Shown: positions 36,901 to 47,108 of the stretch, piece by piece | How positions within the stretch are numbered: the stretch's first letter is position 1 | Layout of the letters: the number at the start of each line of letters is the position of its first letter | Source of the DNA: Plutella xylostella | Lineage: Eukaryota > Arthropoda > Insecta > Lepidoptera > Plutellidae | Direction: 5' to 3' | Length of the DNA stretch: 64,000 nt | Assembly (NCBI RefSeq): GCF_932276165.1 | Contig: NC_064012.1 | Span: forward strand, 9,555,501 to 9,619,500 | Made by a program: the position numbers and the translations under genes | The notes under the pieces: model-generated | Seen by the model: only the letters and a program-made list of their open reading frames with translations | What the model was told of the DNA's origin: nothing | The model's database searches: none

Positions 36901-39900
36901 ATGTATAAGGAATACAGCTTCATCATCTCCTCGAGCTATATGCTACTTAGCCAAGAAAAATAGAGTCAAACATTCACATGTCGTGCTCGCACACCGCAAA
37001 GTTTTCACATACCTACCTATTCCTATCCCTCAGGGTGCTGTTTCCCCCGTCCGTGTCGTGGATAGTCCTGGAGATGGACCCCCGAAGCATCACGGCGCAG
37101 CCTGAAGACTCACTGACGATATTCGCGGCGGCCGGCCCGCCTCGGCAGCGCTGCCACTGCGCCGCCGACGCCAGGCTACTGAAGCCACCGTTTAAGAAGG
37201 TAACACTTGATTGTCTGATGAGGAACAATTAATGGTTTCATGATTAGCCTGAAAGATATATATGTCGCAGTCATCTGGTTTAATCTCCTGTTTGATTGAA
37301 CCGCTAGCCCGTTCATTGGATGACGCTACTCAGTTGAATGACTAAAGAACAACTCGTCAAGTGGTTGACTGTAACGTCCAACGTCTTGACTGAACGTTAT
37401 TCAGCGAAGTCGTTAAATGGGATATAGTATAGCAACTTTGTAATGTCTGGTTAGGATGAACATGACCAGACAAGAGTCAACAAAAAGACTATGTTACAAA
37501 GCTCTCATCTCACAAATTAACTAAACAATAACAATAAACGTATCTTGATATTGTTGTTCATAATTATCCAGTTTCAGCACATTTTTTCTTTGAAACTATC
37601 CGCCGGCGGGGAAATAATAGGCAAATCCATGTTGCCACACTATTTTAACATAAATAACGCACTTTAAAGCTAATTTATTTGCAAAAAATAACAATACAAG
37701 TGCTTTTTGTATCAGCTGTTCGCTGTTAGACGCCATATTTGTTTTATTCACCACCTGACTGATTTTAAGTCCGCTAACTAGTTGGACGTTTTGTGACGCT
37801 TGTACAATCAACGTTCGGCCTAGTCATACAACTGAATATCGTCATCCAATGAACGGGCTAGCGGTTCAATCAAACAGGAGATTAAACCAGTTGCCTGCGA
37901 CATATATACTGCTTTCGTCGGCTGAAATGCTTAGCTGCTATAACAAACGCATAAATAACGCCAGGATTTTTGGGCGGAAGTTAAAAAGCCATGTAAAAAT
38001 TGGTTGCGTGTAAATAACCATAACACTGAAGCTTTCTTGTTTCTAAATCATCCCTCCATTAAAAGTCTTATAATATTTTACATGATAGTCCTCATCATCA
38101 TCATCAGCGGCCAAAAATCGTAGCTCAGCATTATCAACTCCCACCTATGTACAGTTCCATTAACCCCCATTTTTACTTCCAGCGCTACATCCAGCTGACG
38201 AACGAGGCGACAGAGTTGGAACCGACCAGCGAAGAGCCCTCAGAGGAATTACTGTGTCTGCACTACAATTGCACCTATGTGGCCGTCACCAACAAACTCG
38301 CTAATGTGTTAGTATTGTTCTCGTAATACCCTGTTGCATTTTTTGTACGTGGCCGTATTAGTATCCCACATCTGGGCAAAGACCTCCCCATGCTTATTCC
38401 ACACGTCTCTGTTATCGACCACATGACGCCAATCCGGAAAAAATATGTCCAGGTCGTCCCGCCATCTCTTGTTGCACATAATGTTTTTAAACTAAGAACA
38501 TTGGAGTAATTAACTCTAGGGCTATTATCAGGGGATTTAATTGTCTTTTTCGATCCCCTGTAGTGATAAGTACTAGGCGGCGACCTTAAGTAATGTCGAC
38601 ATTAAATCTGGTGACGTAATACTTTGTTGGTATGTCCTGTTCTTTATATACGTTTAGCTCACCCTGGGCAGTCAGCGACTGAGACTAATATTTGACTGGC
38701 TAATGCTCTCGACGGTAAAAACTAGTCTTGCTTTACTATTTGTCACCGACACGCTAAAAGAAGAAGTATACCCACGATATCTTAATGTTTGTGATTGTTG
38801 AAACTGATGATTAACCTATATTTGACATTTGCAGCGCTGCAGAGTGGCCGCAAAAAGCCATTCTAGTTCCCGGAAACGAAGTCGTTTTCTCATTGGAAAC
38901 AGCTTCGGATTATTTGAACGAATACAATAAAAACAGGTGAGAAATTATTCAGTAAATCTTATCCTTTTTAGTATACACTGGATGGTAAAAAGTTATTGCT
39001 GTTAAGGATGACATTCGCATACGTAATCGATCCTTGAATACTGCTGAACTACAACTTATCTCATATATTATATCCTACCTAGTATTTCATACTGTACTAC
39101 ACACAAAGCTTTTGCGATTGATTGCGAATTGTGGTCTCTATAAACGTTGTAATGTCAGTTCCTTTATAGGAATACAAAACTTGTAAAACATAAGTTAGGT
39201 ACTCGTTATTCCGAATTGTAATCCGAAATACAGTACTTTTTCGCTTCTTACATACAAACATATTCTAACTCCTTATTCCTCACCAGTGACGAGAACCGTT
39301 TCGGCTTCCGCTGCCTGTGCGTCGGGTACGAAGACGCCGCATTCACGACCCTTAGACAAGGCCTAGTGGCGTTGGAAATGGAACTGGCTTACGCTGGCGC
39401 CGCTTGCGCTTCCAAACTGTTGGCTCCTGATATCGATATTCCTACACTGACACAGGGTATGTGGGTTTGTTATGTCAATTTAGGATTTTTTGTATTGACT
39501 TTGAGTATTTCGAAATTGCTTTTGACCAGCAGACGATGATTATTAGGTGATGATGATGAGCATTACTCGATCACAGATAAAAAACACCCTGTCTACAGAC
39601 GAAGCCACGCAGCATTATTAGAAAGGTGTAGGTTACTTTACGCACCATAAACTTTAAAGTACCCTTGTACCCTGCAGCCTTTATTGAAAAGTGAACGTAA
39701 AATTATGATTTATGTATTTTAAATTTCTACTACCTTACGCTTACGATATTTCTCCAGCGAATTGCTCTATAACTTTTACGGCATTAAAGTGTTAATCCCG
39801 GATTCTCAGAATGTACCTAATATGATGTATGACTGAAGGTTTTAGAGGCCAGAACTCATGATTTATATTACACTATCAAACATAAAAGCCCCAATAAATC

Positions 39901-40381
39901 ATCAATGAATCAAAGTAACATAATTATTTTATGCCGTACTTTAAGTTTATATTGTTATTTCCATCATACCTACGCAACGCCCTCAAATGTTTCGAAGCTA
40001 TTTTCCTAGATTGTTTTTTTAGGGTGCGTAACTCGGTGTATGATATTACTTTACTAACCGGAAAGGTTAGTAAAGTTAAATCATCCAGTTAGGCGAGTGT
40101 TCCTCCTCCCTTATAAACTGAGCATACCCCAGTAGGCGCGGCGTATCTGTAATACAGGGTAACTTCTGGCTGGTGTAATCCATTCAGTCAGGTGGTCTTC
40201 AACAGTCCATTCTCTCCACAGCGACAGTGCTAGACGTCCAGACATGTATACCCAGTGGGTCGAGCCCCACTAACGGGGAGGGGGAAACCGACACCAGTGA
40301 GGCCCTCATGCTGTCCAGAGGACTGGAACTGTCGTCTCCGCCGAGCATCCATCATGTGTTGGATGGCCAGCCACTTCTGCG
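21471..40381 (+). CDS. hiw: Highwire/MYCBP2 (PAM/RPM-1) E3 ubiquitin ligase, N-terminal 2218 codons (29 exons)
   Basis: PHR proteins are giant neuronal E3 ligases that restrain synaptic growth and act in axon guidance and degeneration, in part by degrading the DLK/Wallenda kinase. Exons: 21471-21550, 21651-21903, 21981-22127, 22204-22410, 22498-22824, 22902-23078, 23223-23495, 23693-23827, 23934-24083, 26198-26350, 26567-26678, 26975-27143, 27576-27694, 29529-29699, 30101-30276, 30645-30870, 31008-32620, 32737-33000, 33357-33590, 33902-34114, 34559-34696, 35101-35285, 35631-35874, 36549-36715, 37034-37199, 38183-38307, 38835-38936, 39287-39456, 40222-40381. All borders are GT-AG and the phases close to 6656 nt, ending in phase 2. 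The order of blocks follows human MYCBP2 to about its residue 2260. The C-terminal filamin, DOC and RING parts are not seen before 64 kb. The start ATG is the first in its exon but not proven. Confidence 0.97.
21981..22824 (+). CDS. hiw: hiw exons 3-5: conserved N-terminal helical region
   Basis: Exons 21981-22127, 22204-22410 and 22498-22824 are all phase 0. They encode ITGVGLKTVFALISQARFTD, HALRALLDVLQGHAPEEL, LTALSSSCLIALSVARGEAE and LLTLQRSVQSYILGTPSRNL, then GCFLYVYTSKGLLKIGSGYG. Each has a clear counterpart in MYCBP2 before its first RCC1-like group. Confidence 0.95.
22902..24083 (+). CDS. hiw: hiw exons 6-9: RCC1-like region, first part
   Basis: Exons 22902-23078, 23223-23495, 23693-23827 and 23934-24083. 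The markers SGQEFGLLTTGSGKVYYTGK, ALGHEGVHAILVLDNGTALF and the conserved tail HRRTPKPTRPKKMTR are typical of the PHR RCC1-like blades. Confidence 0.96.
24334..24534 (+). mobile_element. Helitron-like lepidopteran repeat in hiw intron 9
   Basis: From tcctgctaatattataaagg through cttcacgtcaaaacggctga to gcgaagctcgcgggaacagc. A related fragment with the same ggagttagctgacaccctgg block lies at 34985-35075. Confidence 0.65.
25068..25317. mobile_element. 250-bp MITE with about 58-bp inverted repeats
   Basis: The left arm has gaagttacgaaagttagtta and gaggtattatatttaaggg. The right arm has cccttaaatataatacctc and tctttcgtaacttcagcctt. Arms match with a handful of differences. Confidence 0.75.
25765..25985 (-). 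repeat. tRNA-derived SINE in hiw intron 9
   Basis: On the minus strand gagtcccgagttcgataacc is a box B after an anticodon-like ttgtgccaag stretch, and the body ends near tctcacgctttgaattaac on the plus strand. Remnant, strongly diverged. Confidence 0.5.
26198..26678 (+). CDS. hiw: hiw exons 10-11: RCC1-like region, continued
   Basis: Exons 26198-26350 and 26567-26678 encode AEGHTIVYAACNYGSTALVT, GQLLMFGKDTQHCDSGG, VALGKAHAVALTNFGQVFTF and GINNKNQCGREFG, classical RCC1 repeat sequence. Exon 11 ends in phase 1. Confidence 0.97.
26975..27694 (+). CDS. hiw: hiw exons 12-13: Cys-rich segment between RCC1 groups
   Basis: Exons 26975-27143 and 27576-27694 encode CRVCVLCRECTGFSSACQC and KCGCGEGDSGCSVCGVCRRC. 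MYCBP2 has the same CxxCxxC pattern here, probably metal-binding. Exon 13 ends DSNAAVA plus G, and its last 60 bases with the donor seed the minisatellite that follows. Confidence 0.95.
27635..29142 (+). repeat. 111-bp minisatellite made from hiw exon 13 end plus its donor site
   Basis: About 13.6 units with an exact period of 111 bp; gcgccgacgcagccagcgac occurs at 27635, 27746, 27857 and so on to 29078. Each unit holds the last 60 nt of exon 13, the donor gcag|gtcagtga and a spacer with caatatgttgcaatatg. Two unit types differ at gccgtggcag/aagtc and caccgtcgcag/aactc and mostly alternate, giving a 222-bp higher-order period. Array copies have no known function; splicing from any donor but the first would read into a TGA. 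Confidence 0.95.
29529..30870 (+). CDS. hiw: hiw exons 14-16: second RCC1-like group
   Basis: Exons 29529-29699, 30101-30276 and 30645-30870 encode HRIAAVACGLHHTVLMTEHG, GEVLTFGSNQCGQLGAGD, SSIAAGSNHTAILTREGELY, KGSLGRPRI and WVSACGDQTFVQVSQALIK. All match MYCBP2 blades in order. Exon 14 takes up the codon split at the minisatellite-bearing intron (G|AC). Confidence 0.96.
31008..32620 (+). CDS. hiw: hiw exon 17: large exon with PHR domain 1
   Basis: This 1613-nt exon begins IILPNRPEHTFKCVTINKSD. The first PHR domain (about residues 1150-1302) starts VNRFESHGGGWGYSGHSVEA and contains DILLGGFGLFGGRGDYSAKI, NGPSSDCGSSGQAM and KKSNNGTDVNAGQIPCLLY. PHR domains are beta-sandwiches that bind partner proteins. 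The part after it (LLHWSWSTFKG, CHETFTSCFHAFFPTPTLKW) also matches MYCBP2. Confidence 0.98.
32737..33590 (+). CDS. hiw: hiw exons 18-19: linker between PHR domains
   Basis: Exons 32737-33000 and 33357-33590 are phase 0 throughout. Exon 18 has TCASLCISRSLRDVL and a proline-rich HPKPPPVPPR stretch; exon 19 has YMEWHLLDVIPRLLDIVMSP and LSKFCCRLISRIVAELAYGV. They correspond to the helical linker in MYCBP2. Confidence 0.92.
33163..33269. mobile_element. 107-bp MITE in hiw intron 18
   Basis: Inverted ends tatactcacgggcaatgaaa and ctttgcccgtgagtata match in about 26 of 28 positions and are flanked by TA. Confidence 0.75.
33902..35285 (+). CDS. hiw: hiw exons 20-22: PHR domain 2
   Basis: Exons 33902-34114, 34559-34696 and 35101-35285. 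Markers: RFMRVNQARAWNTGNGSPDA, GVCVYGGLGTYEYELELL, LRYAIRFCNHGGRTVNGDCG and GTSLARGQIPALIYFG, closely matching PHR2 of MYCBP2. Exon 21 starts at a cagcag double acceptor (34559 or 34562), so one glutamine may be optional. Confidence 0.96.
34410..34459. repeat. Hairpin in hiw intron 20
   Basis: Arms gacaaaccttttgatgc and gcatcataaggtttgtc match in 16 of 17 positions around a 16-nt loop. Confidence 0.6.
35365..35515. repeat. Probable MITE in hiw intron 22
   Basis: Imperfect inverted ends: ccccaatttcaccattctcg on the left and cgagtatggtgaatttaatc on the right. No coding content. Confidence 0.45.
35631..37199 (+). CDS. hiw: hiw exons 23-25: region after PHR2
   Basis: Exons 35631-35874, 36549-36715 and 37034-37199 encode ALRAITLRVASVVMSRSADL, SVVQILEMIQALLPHVSAVN, WVESEHPYKQAAVSNMR and VSWIVLEMDPRSITAQPEDS. 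They match the MYCBP2 stretch around ESEHPYKPACVMHYKV. Confidence 0.95.
36752..36905 (-). repeat. tRNA-derived SINE in hiw intron 24
   Basis: On the minus strand agagctgtgatggcgtaatg (box-A-like) and ggtcgtgggactcgttcaa (box B); the far end has gatgttttccttcaccgtaa on the plus strand, as in the copy at 19085. Confidence 0.6.
37261..37906. mobile_element. Foldback MITE, copy 2 (hiw intron 25), inverted relative to copy 1
   Basis: Ends tatgtcgcagtcatctggtt and accagttgcctgcgacatat. The interior (ttgtaatgtctggttagg, agagtcaacaaaaagactat) is the reverse complement of the interior at 14064-14706. Confidence 0.88.
38183..39456 (+). CDS. hiw: hiw exons 26-28
   Basis: Exons 38183-38307, 38835-38936 and 39287-39456 encode RYIQLTNEATELEPTSEEPS, EWPQKAILVPGNEVVFSLET ASDYL, and RFGFRCLCVGYEDAAFTTLR. 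The PGNEVVFSLETASDY block is nearly identical to MYCBP2, which secures these small exons. Confidence 0.94.
38345..38475 (-). mobile_element. LINE reverse transcriptase C-terminal fragment
   Basis: The minus strand reads KRWRDDLDIFFPDWRHVV then NRDVWNKHGEVFAQMWDT, matching the common insect LINE ending RWRDDLD...W...W...GEAFAQ.W. It lies antisense in hiw intron 26. Confidence 0.65.
40222..40381 (+). CDS. hiw: hiw exon 29: last recognisable hiw exon in the window
   Basis: Encodes ATVLDVQTCIPSGSSPTNGE, ALMLSRGLELSSPPSIHHVL and DGQPLLR, corresponding to MYCBP2 GLALSHSPTILEALEGNLPL. It ends in phase 2 before a consensus donor gtaagt, so a further exon is expected. Confidence 0.93.
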
Positions 40382-42761
40382 GTAAGTACCTTAATTTTCT
40401 ATTCTTATAGGAAAGCTGTGGAAGTTATTTTTTTAGGTGGAGGAGAAATATTTCACTAATGTTTTAGTGGCACTTTTGACATTTTCAAGGTTTAAAAAAC
40501 TACAATTGAAAATAGTGCTGAATGCAGTGGCGGATTTACGGATTTGGGCAAAACTAGGTCGAGTAACTATGGCTACGTATGGTATGGTAACTTTTTACGA
40601 TAAAAAATAATAATAATATAAAATGTATTTGAGCAGTAAAACAGTAAAATTACAACAGTGTCACTGTTAACCGTACTAGGTCATCCCTGTATTACTGGAT
40701 TTACAGGCAACAGTGTATGCTGAAAGTTTTTAAATATTTAGCGGGACTACACTGAATTGGCGACCGGCGTCCTCGTCTTCAACTTTGTTGTATGTATGTG
40801 TTTTTTATGTATTTTAGCGAAAAAGGTAAGTACTTGCGGATGTTTTTTACTATCTAGGTCCCCTTTTTAGTAGCAGTCTACAAAAATAGCATTTACCATT
40901 CATTTCACAATCCTGCGAGGATTATTGTAGTATCATTAAGCTTGTTTTTTCTTATGTATTTTACCTATAATTAAATTAAAAAAAAAATATTGCACAGTAA
41001 ATGAAAACGGATTATAGATTAACATTCGAACGTGAGCAAAAGCGTATTAAAACAATACCTGTTGCCGAGAACAATAACCGTAGCATATTGCTGGCAGTCG
41101 CGGCAGCGCAGAGCAAAAAATATTATTGTTATTGTTGATTTGTTTTAACGCCCAGCGCCCTCTACGCCGAACTCATACTAATAAAACGAACACAATACAC
41201 TAGTACATTGTCCTCCACGCCATACGAAAATACTCCTATTTGTCTACACACTTAAAGTCACACACCACAATGGTATGCGCTCTGTAATAGTCAACGAGAA
41301 GGTAACCGGAAACATTCACTTACGTAGCTCTGGTTTAGAATTTCGCATCGTATATTGAACGTGAGTAGCAAAACGAGTCCCTTATCCTCTTGTCCTGATA
41401 CGTCTTTGTAAGTGGACGGGTCATATGCCAGTGGGCTAATGGAATTAATTCACTGATGCAATTGAGGTTACGACTACTGCAAGATGAAAGGCTATGCAGA
41501 TAACCTGGCTATTGACACTTTGTTGATTCCAACAATTAATAATTATGATGTCTTTATTCATATAGGTCCAATACTTTGTAAGTTATGGCTAATGTTACGT
41601 GGGAATGCAAACCTAAAATTAAATCATCATTGATGGATCAGCTGTTAATTTTGTACCTATACGATAAAATTTATAATATAGCAGCACAAAATCTTCTGTT
41701 ATTAAATATTTAACTTCGGACACTATAAAATACCGAATCAGAATCATAGAACTTAAGTTTACAACACCTTCACCTAGCCTAGGTCCTAGGCCACTTATAG
41801 AATGTCCGTAGTCAAACTTTGTCGCAAGCTATGGCACATCGATCATGGAAGTTACCTAGTTGATAGATGAACATGACCTGGCTTTCAGTCAGATGAACAG
41901 CAATGAACACAGCACAAGATGCACATTCAAACAGTCAGGGTTGTTATGTTGAAAAGGTCGCACTGCGTCGCATCTTAAAGGTAAGTTTCAAAGTAAGTTA
42001 TAAACATTCGCTGAACATCTAAGAAACACAATACGGTTCGCTGGGCAATATAGCTGTCAAAGTAACTCATAATAAAGTTTCAAAGATTTGTTGTGCAGTA
42101 TTTATTGTATTGTTACTGCGTAGTTAATAAATATGTCCATTATAAAACGTTTGTTTAGACAAGGAAGCAAGAAGGTGCAGGATAATAAACAGTCAGTTTG
42201 ATGTTTACTTGCGATTGTTATTATGACACATACTCCTGATGAATTCCTAGCCAAATGTCTGGCAGATATCGTAGATAACTTTGAAAACAAAGGCATTTAC
42301 GGAAATCTAATACAAAACAGACTTTATCATTAAAAGTTATTACCACTTATTAATTCACCTACATATAGGAGTACCTATTATATTCGCATTGACAAATAAA
42401 GTGGCAAAATGTTGTTGAAAGAATAATTTATTTCTAAAGAACCTACTTACTCTTAATAACCAAGGTTATTAAAATGGATGTTATAATAATTATACTTATT
42501 TAATTTATAATACTGCAAGACGACAATACGGTTTACATTACCTTGGCACATCTTTGACTGGCTTATTAAACTAGACTTACATTGAGGTAGCATAAGCATC
42601 TATAGATACACAAACACATGCAGGTATGTACATGAAGCACTCACTATGACTGTTCCAATTAGCGCGACCTGGAATTGTCTGTCTCTATCACTTGACTCCA
42701 TGCACCTCGCGCCGCCAGAGATCAATTGCGTCACATAATGCGCTCGTAATGCATTGTCCAC
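40382..42761. other. Non-coding stretch after hiw exon 29
   Basis: Start of a long hiw intron or intergenic sequence. No coding segment matching hiw was found on the plus strand. The part nearest 42761 would include the 3' UTR of the minus-strand gene, with aataaa-type signals on that strand near 42428 and 42116. Confidence 0.6.
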
Positions 42762-44352
42762 TCACAAGTCCGTGTTAAGCAACTCGGCCCTTTCCACTAC
42801 GATGTGGAACTCGGTCTCCCGGTACGTCTTCCCGTCCGGCAGCACGATCTGGACCTTCTTCTTCTTCTCGTTCTCGCGTCTCACGATGATGAAGACGACG
42901 ACGACGGCCACTAGCACCGCGAGCACCACTCCCACGATGATGAATATCCAGAAGTTCTGTTTAAATGCGCTGCATCGACTGTCGACGTAGGTGGGTAGTG
43001 ACACGTAGTGCCCCTGCAGCGGGTACCAGCAGGCGAGCGCGCCGCCGTGCCGCGCCGTGACCTCGCGCCAGCGCGCCGCCAGCCCGCACGAGCACTCCGC
43101 CGCCAGGTTCAGCCCGTCCACGCGCAGCGACACGCCGCTGCCGTTGTACGCCAGCGACGCCGGCGACATGTCGCTCACCGTGTTGTTGTCCAGCACCAGC
43201 TCCTGCACCCCGAACGTTGACGTCACCTGCGGCTCCACAGATATCCCCAGAAATGCACCCTTGTGCATCGACGCCACCGTGTTGTTCCTGAAAGTGATCG
43301 GCCCTCTTGTGCTGATGTGGAAACCGTCGCCTTCTAGAGCTTCTATCACATTGCTCTCTATCACGACTCTCTTTGGGCCGTTGACGAGAAACGCTACGCT
43401 GGACAGCTGTTGCACTGTAACTCCGTCCATTCGGAATAAATTCGTAACTTCAACGTCCGACAGGAATCTACTCGGCAGAGTCCTGATTGATCCTCCGCGG
43501 AGGATGAAGTTCTCCGTTGTGAACTTCTTGAACGCTTGAGTCTCGATGTTATCGAAAGTGTTATCGGCTAACTCTATGCTGTTAACGCCGATGAGACTGG
43601 AGAAGGCGAAGGGTTTGATGACGTGGATTCGGCTGCCGGTGATGGATATGTCGTCGATGCGACCCTTGACGGCGTGCGAGGCGACCTCGTTGACGGTGCA
43701 GTTGTGTATGGCAAGGCGCAGGCCGGGGGCGGCGCGGGGGTCGGGCGCGGGGGGCGCGGGGGTGGCCAGGGCGCGCTCGGCCAGGTACACGTGCCGCACG
43801 TGCTCCAGCCGCACCAGGCGCAGCTGCGGCAGCGTGCGCGCCGTGTCTGACAGGAAATACACGCGCGCGCAACCGCTTATTATGATGGCCGTCGCCGTCG
43901 ACGGCACCCGGTAAGCGCCGTCGGGTCGAAGCGTCACTTCCTACAAAAACCAAAATGATTCATACTTTTATTGATTCAGTAAAAAGAAGAACTAAGAGGG
44001 GTATGTATGGCTCAAAGAGTCCGGAGAGTGAGCGATAAACCTCCACAGTAAATATAATAGAATAGGGTAACACACGGTTAGGCAGTTTAGACCTTCGGGA
44101 TATGCACAAAGGTGCCTTTCGAGAGAGCCAGGTGCAGGCACCTACGCGTGTAGTGTAGTTAGTGAACTAGAACACTGAGAATAGAAAATAGAATAGAATA
44201 GGGTAACTCACGTCGTAGTTCTGCGTGCAGTTGCATATGACCCTCGTGAAGGAGTCGCAGCGGCAGGACTCGTCGTGGCACACGGTGGGCGCGGGCTGCG
44301 CGGCGCACCCGCCCAGCACCAGCGCCACCGCCCACCACTCGCTCCACCGCAT
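42762..44352 (-). CDS. Single-pass membrane protein with repeat ectodomain (complete, 439 aa, two exons)
   Basis: Exon 1 is 44352-44212 and exon 2 43940-42762, joined in phase 0. Exon 1 gives a signal peptide (MRWSEWWAVALVLGGCAAQ) and a Cys cluster (CHDESCRCDSFTRVICNC). The ectodomain has repeated units such as NSIELADNTFDNIETQAFKK and VVIESNVIEALEGDGFHI, like a leucine-rich or beta-solenoid fold, then a Cys-containing cap (AECSCGLAARW). The transmembrane helix is near residues 376-400 (WIFIIVGVVLAVLVAVVVVF), followed by RRENEKKKK and a tail of about 35 residues. It is related to the gene at 56544-61671. I do not recognise a named orthologue; surface receptor or adhesion roles are inference. 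The gene lies antisense to hiw. Confidence 0.87.
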
Positions 44353-46840
44353 CGCTCCTCACGTCACCATAGCACCAACCACCGCACTGCGAACACACAT
44401 TCACTGCCGTTCAACTACCAAAAAACCCTTAGAACTTCCCGTTGATAGGTAATGGGAATACTTGAATCGTGAGTCACTTTATATTTCTGAAACTGAGCGC
44501 ACGATGTTTCAGAAAGGTGATTGAGTCGATTTGAGTAAGCTAGGGACGGTATCGGGTGTTATCGGGCCGCGGGCCGCGTTATCAGATGTGTTTGTAGGTG
44601 GGCGCTGGCTCGTATGCGCTAGTTCGCATTCTGCGTAGGAAATTATATCGGACTGATAACACCGCTTGATATCATTGTCTACTTTGGTTATATTCACGTG
44701 TGTATGTGTGCAACGCTTATCAGTACATCTGGTCACATAAAATTTAATTGCCACTTCTAAGAAACTAGTGTTACATTCCAGAATGAAATAAGTTTCATTG
44801 TCTACTATTTATTAGTGCCAAGTAACCCACTTAGAACGCACGATATGAAATGTATATTATGTGGCCGATGCTAGTTTGATGACTTACTAGGTAGGTATAG
44901 GTATAGCGTTGCTAGTTAGTCAGGATGGATGAACAGCTCGCGTGAACAGGTAACATTGTGTATCAATATAACCAAGCATCCTTGAGCCGCTTCTGCTATG
45001 CTAATTGCGTTGCCTCGAGCTATTTTAGCGATATATTATTATTTTGCATTTCTACAGTACGCGTCCGTCGCGGAATTTATCGTTGGTTTATCTTTTTGCG
45101 TGATGTTAATAGCACAATATTAAACGATCACGCCTTCTAGACATTCGTCTTTGGTGGCATTGGCAACTTTGGTAAGTATCTTCAGGAAATTTTACCGACA
45201 ACTTTAACAAGTCATTAACAAAACAATGCAAGGCGCTCGTTGTTCAGGTGAAACAAAGACACTCTTTTCAATATTTAATTTCCCACTGATTTTCTAGAAA
45301 GAGCTTGTTTATATTTGTTTGTTTCCATTTATTTCGCATTTTCTACGATTTCAGGAAAAGTTGTTGTTCAACATTCCCTGAAAAAGTGATTTGTTGTATT
45401 TTCAACTGTTAGTTGTATGAGCCTCAGTGGTTAGAAATCATAATTTCATAGAATTCCCTGCATAATGTATATGTTACATTGTTTTGAGTAGTTTTTTGTT
45501 TTCCCGATTTAACAAAAACTCACTATAAAGTCACAAATGAGCAAAAACCCCGCTACCCGCTAGCCGAATCTCCGTTTTGTGAATGAGTATGTAGAGTCTC
45601 AAGGCACAAGTTTTTCTCACGACGATATCCTTCGCCGTAAGTACACGTTATAGCTACAAAATGCGTTGCGGAAATATATTTATTTTATATAAGGTTACTA
45701 GGCATTATATCTAGGTAATTTATGCATAACTCACATATCGAAGGTACTATACAGCGAGCGTGTAGAATTATTCAGTCACGCAGTACCTTACATATACAAC
45801 GTTCTATGTTAATAGTAGCTATAGTGGGGGATGCAGAAAAGAAAAATAACTAGCAAAACTTTTACGTAACTTAAATAAAACGAGAAATTATTGGGTACAG
45901 TTAAATACCATTAGAAAGAAAAATATAAATGTCGCTACTATATTTTGTAATCGCAGAATAGTTCCGTTTTTATTCCAAAATGCGCAGAGACGTTTTTATT
46001 TACGGTAAGACCGATAATGTCGCTCGCATTGATACATCATTGCCAATCATTGGTTATCAATATCATAAATAATTTGGTAGAGCTGGGTTGAGTTGAGCAA
46101 TAGGTAGGTACATGTCGTTTTCATTGTCTATTAAAATAACAAACACTATACCTATCGAATACGTTTTGCTGAATAGAGGTACAGTATTTTTGCCTTCTAT
46201 GCATTCTGATTGATCACGTTTTCTGGGTGGTTGAGTAGTTTGCAAAGAACTTACCTATCGCGATACTTTTTAAGTACTTAAGCTTCTTACTGCTCTTTGA
46301 GCATATTTTAATGCCGTGTTATTAAATTTATTCAATAATTGAAAATCTTTTTGTAATAGTCGTACTGCCAGAATACGGTTAAAATAAATATGAGCATTCA
46401 TACCGACAACCGAGTCCGCGTTGTTCTATGCGAAAACCTATATAGTTTTTCATTTATGATAATTTTGCCACATTTTAGTAGCATTGGATATTATACATAC
46501 ATTTGTATAACAAATCTCTGGTTCCTCATTCATTTGCTTCCATACACCACCGGTCATAAATATCTAACAAAATTAAGCAAGAAGTTTGGACAATTTTAAC
46601 CTAGATTTTACTAAACTTAGTTACGTTAATACTTAACTGTGTGCTAGTCAAAATTCATTTAGATTTTCGTACCGTCTAGCTGCATCTCTAATGCAATTAA
46701 CTGCAAATCCGTTTAGAAGGGTAAAAAGTACGTGAATCATACGATTTATCTACGCCTTTGATAACAGTGTATTAGTTTCAACTATTTTTTCTTTGATTAA
46801 GTATAACGATTACGCAGAAATCTGTATTCACACTCCATTC

Positions 46841-47108
46841 AGGGTGTTTCTTAGTCGAGGATAGTTTTTGATGATGATGATTTTTGTCCTAGAAATATGA
46901 CATAGGTATATGAGTTTATATGTCGATGCACGCATTGCGATAAATGAATCAAGAGGAAAGTATATGAAAACCGCCACTTAAAAGTAGTGTCGCAAAAAGT
47001 CGCAGTACAAAAATCGTAGTGCGCGCATAGTCTAATAAATTACTTAGGTAGTACCTACATTAAATATAATGATCACAAACAAAACTATCCTTGACGAAGA
47101 AACAGCCT
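46841..47108. mobile_element. 268-bp MITE
   Basis: Ends agggtgtttcttagtcgagg followed by atagttttt and, inverted, aaaactatccttgacgaaga followed by aacagcct. Arms are about 29 bp with three mismatches. Confidence 0.7.

Noticed and set aside
43546..43953. Open frames on both strands over the second exon of the 42762-44352 gene
   Set aside because: They are shadows caused by high GC content; the chosen frame alone gives a signal peptide, ectodomain and transmembrane helix in order.
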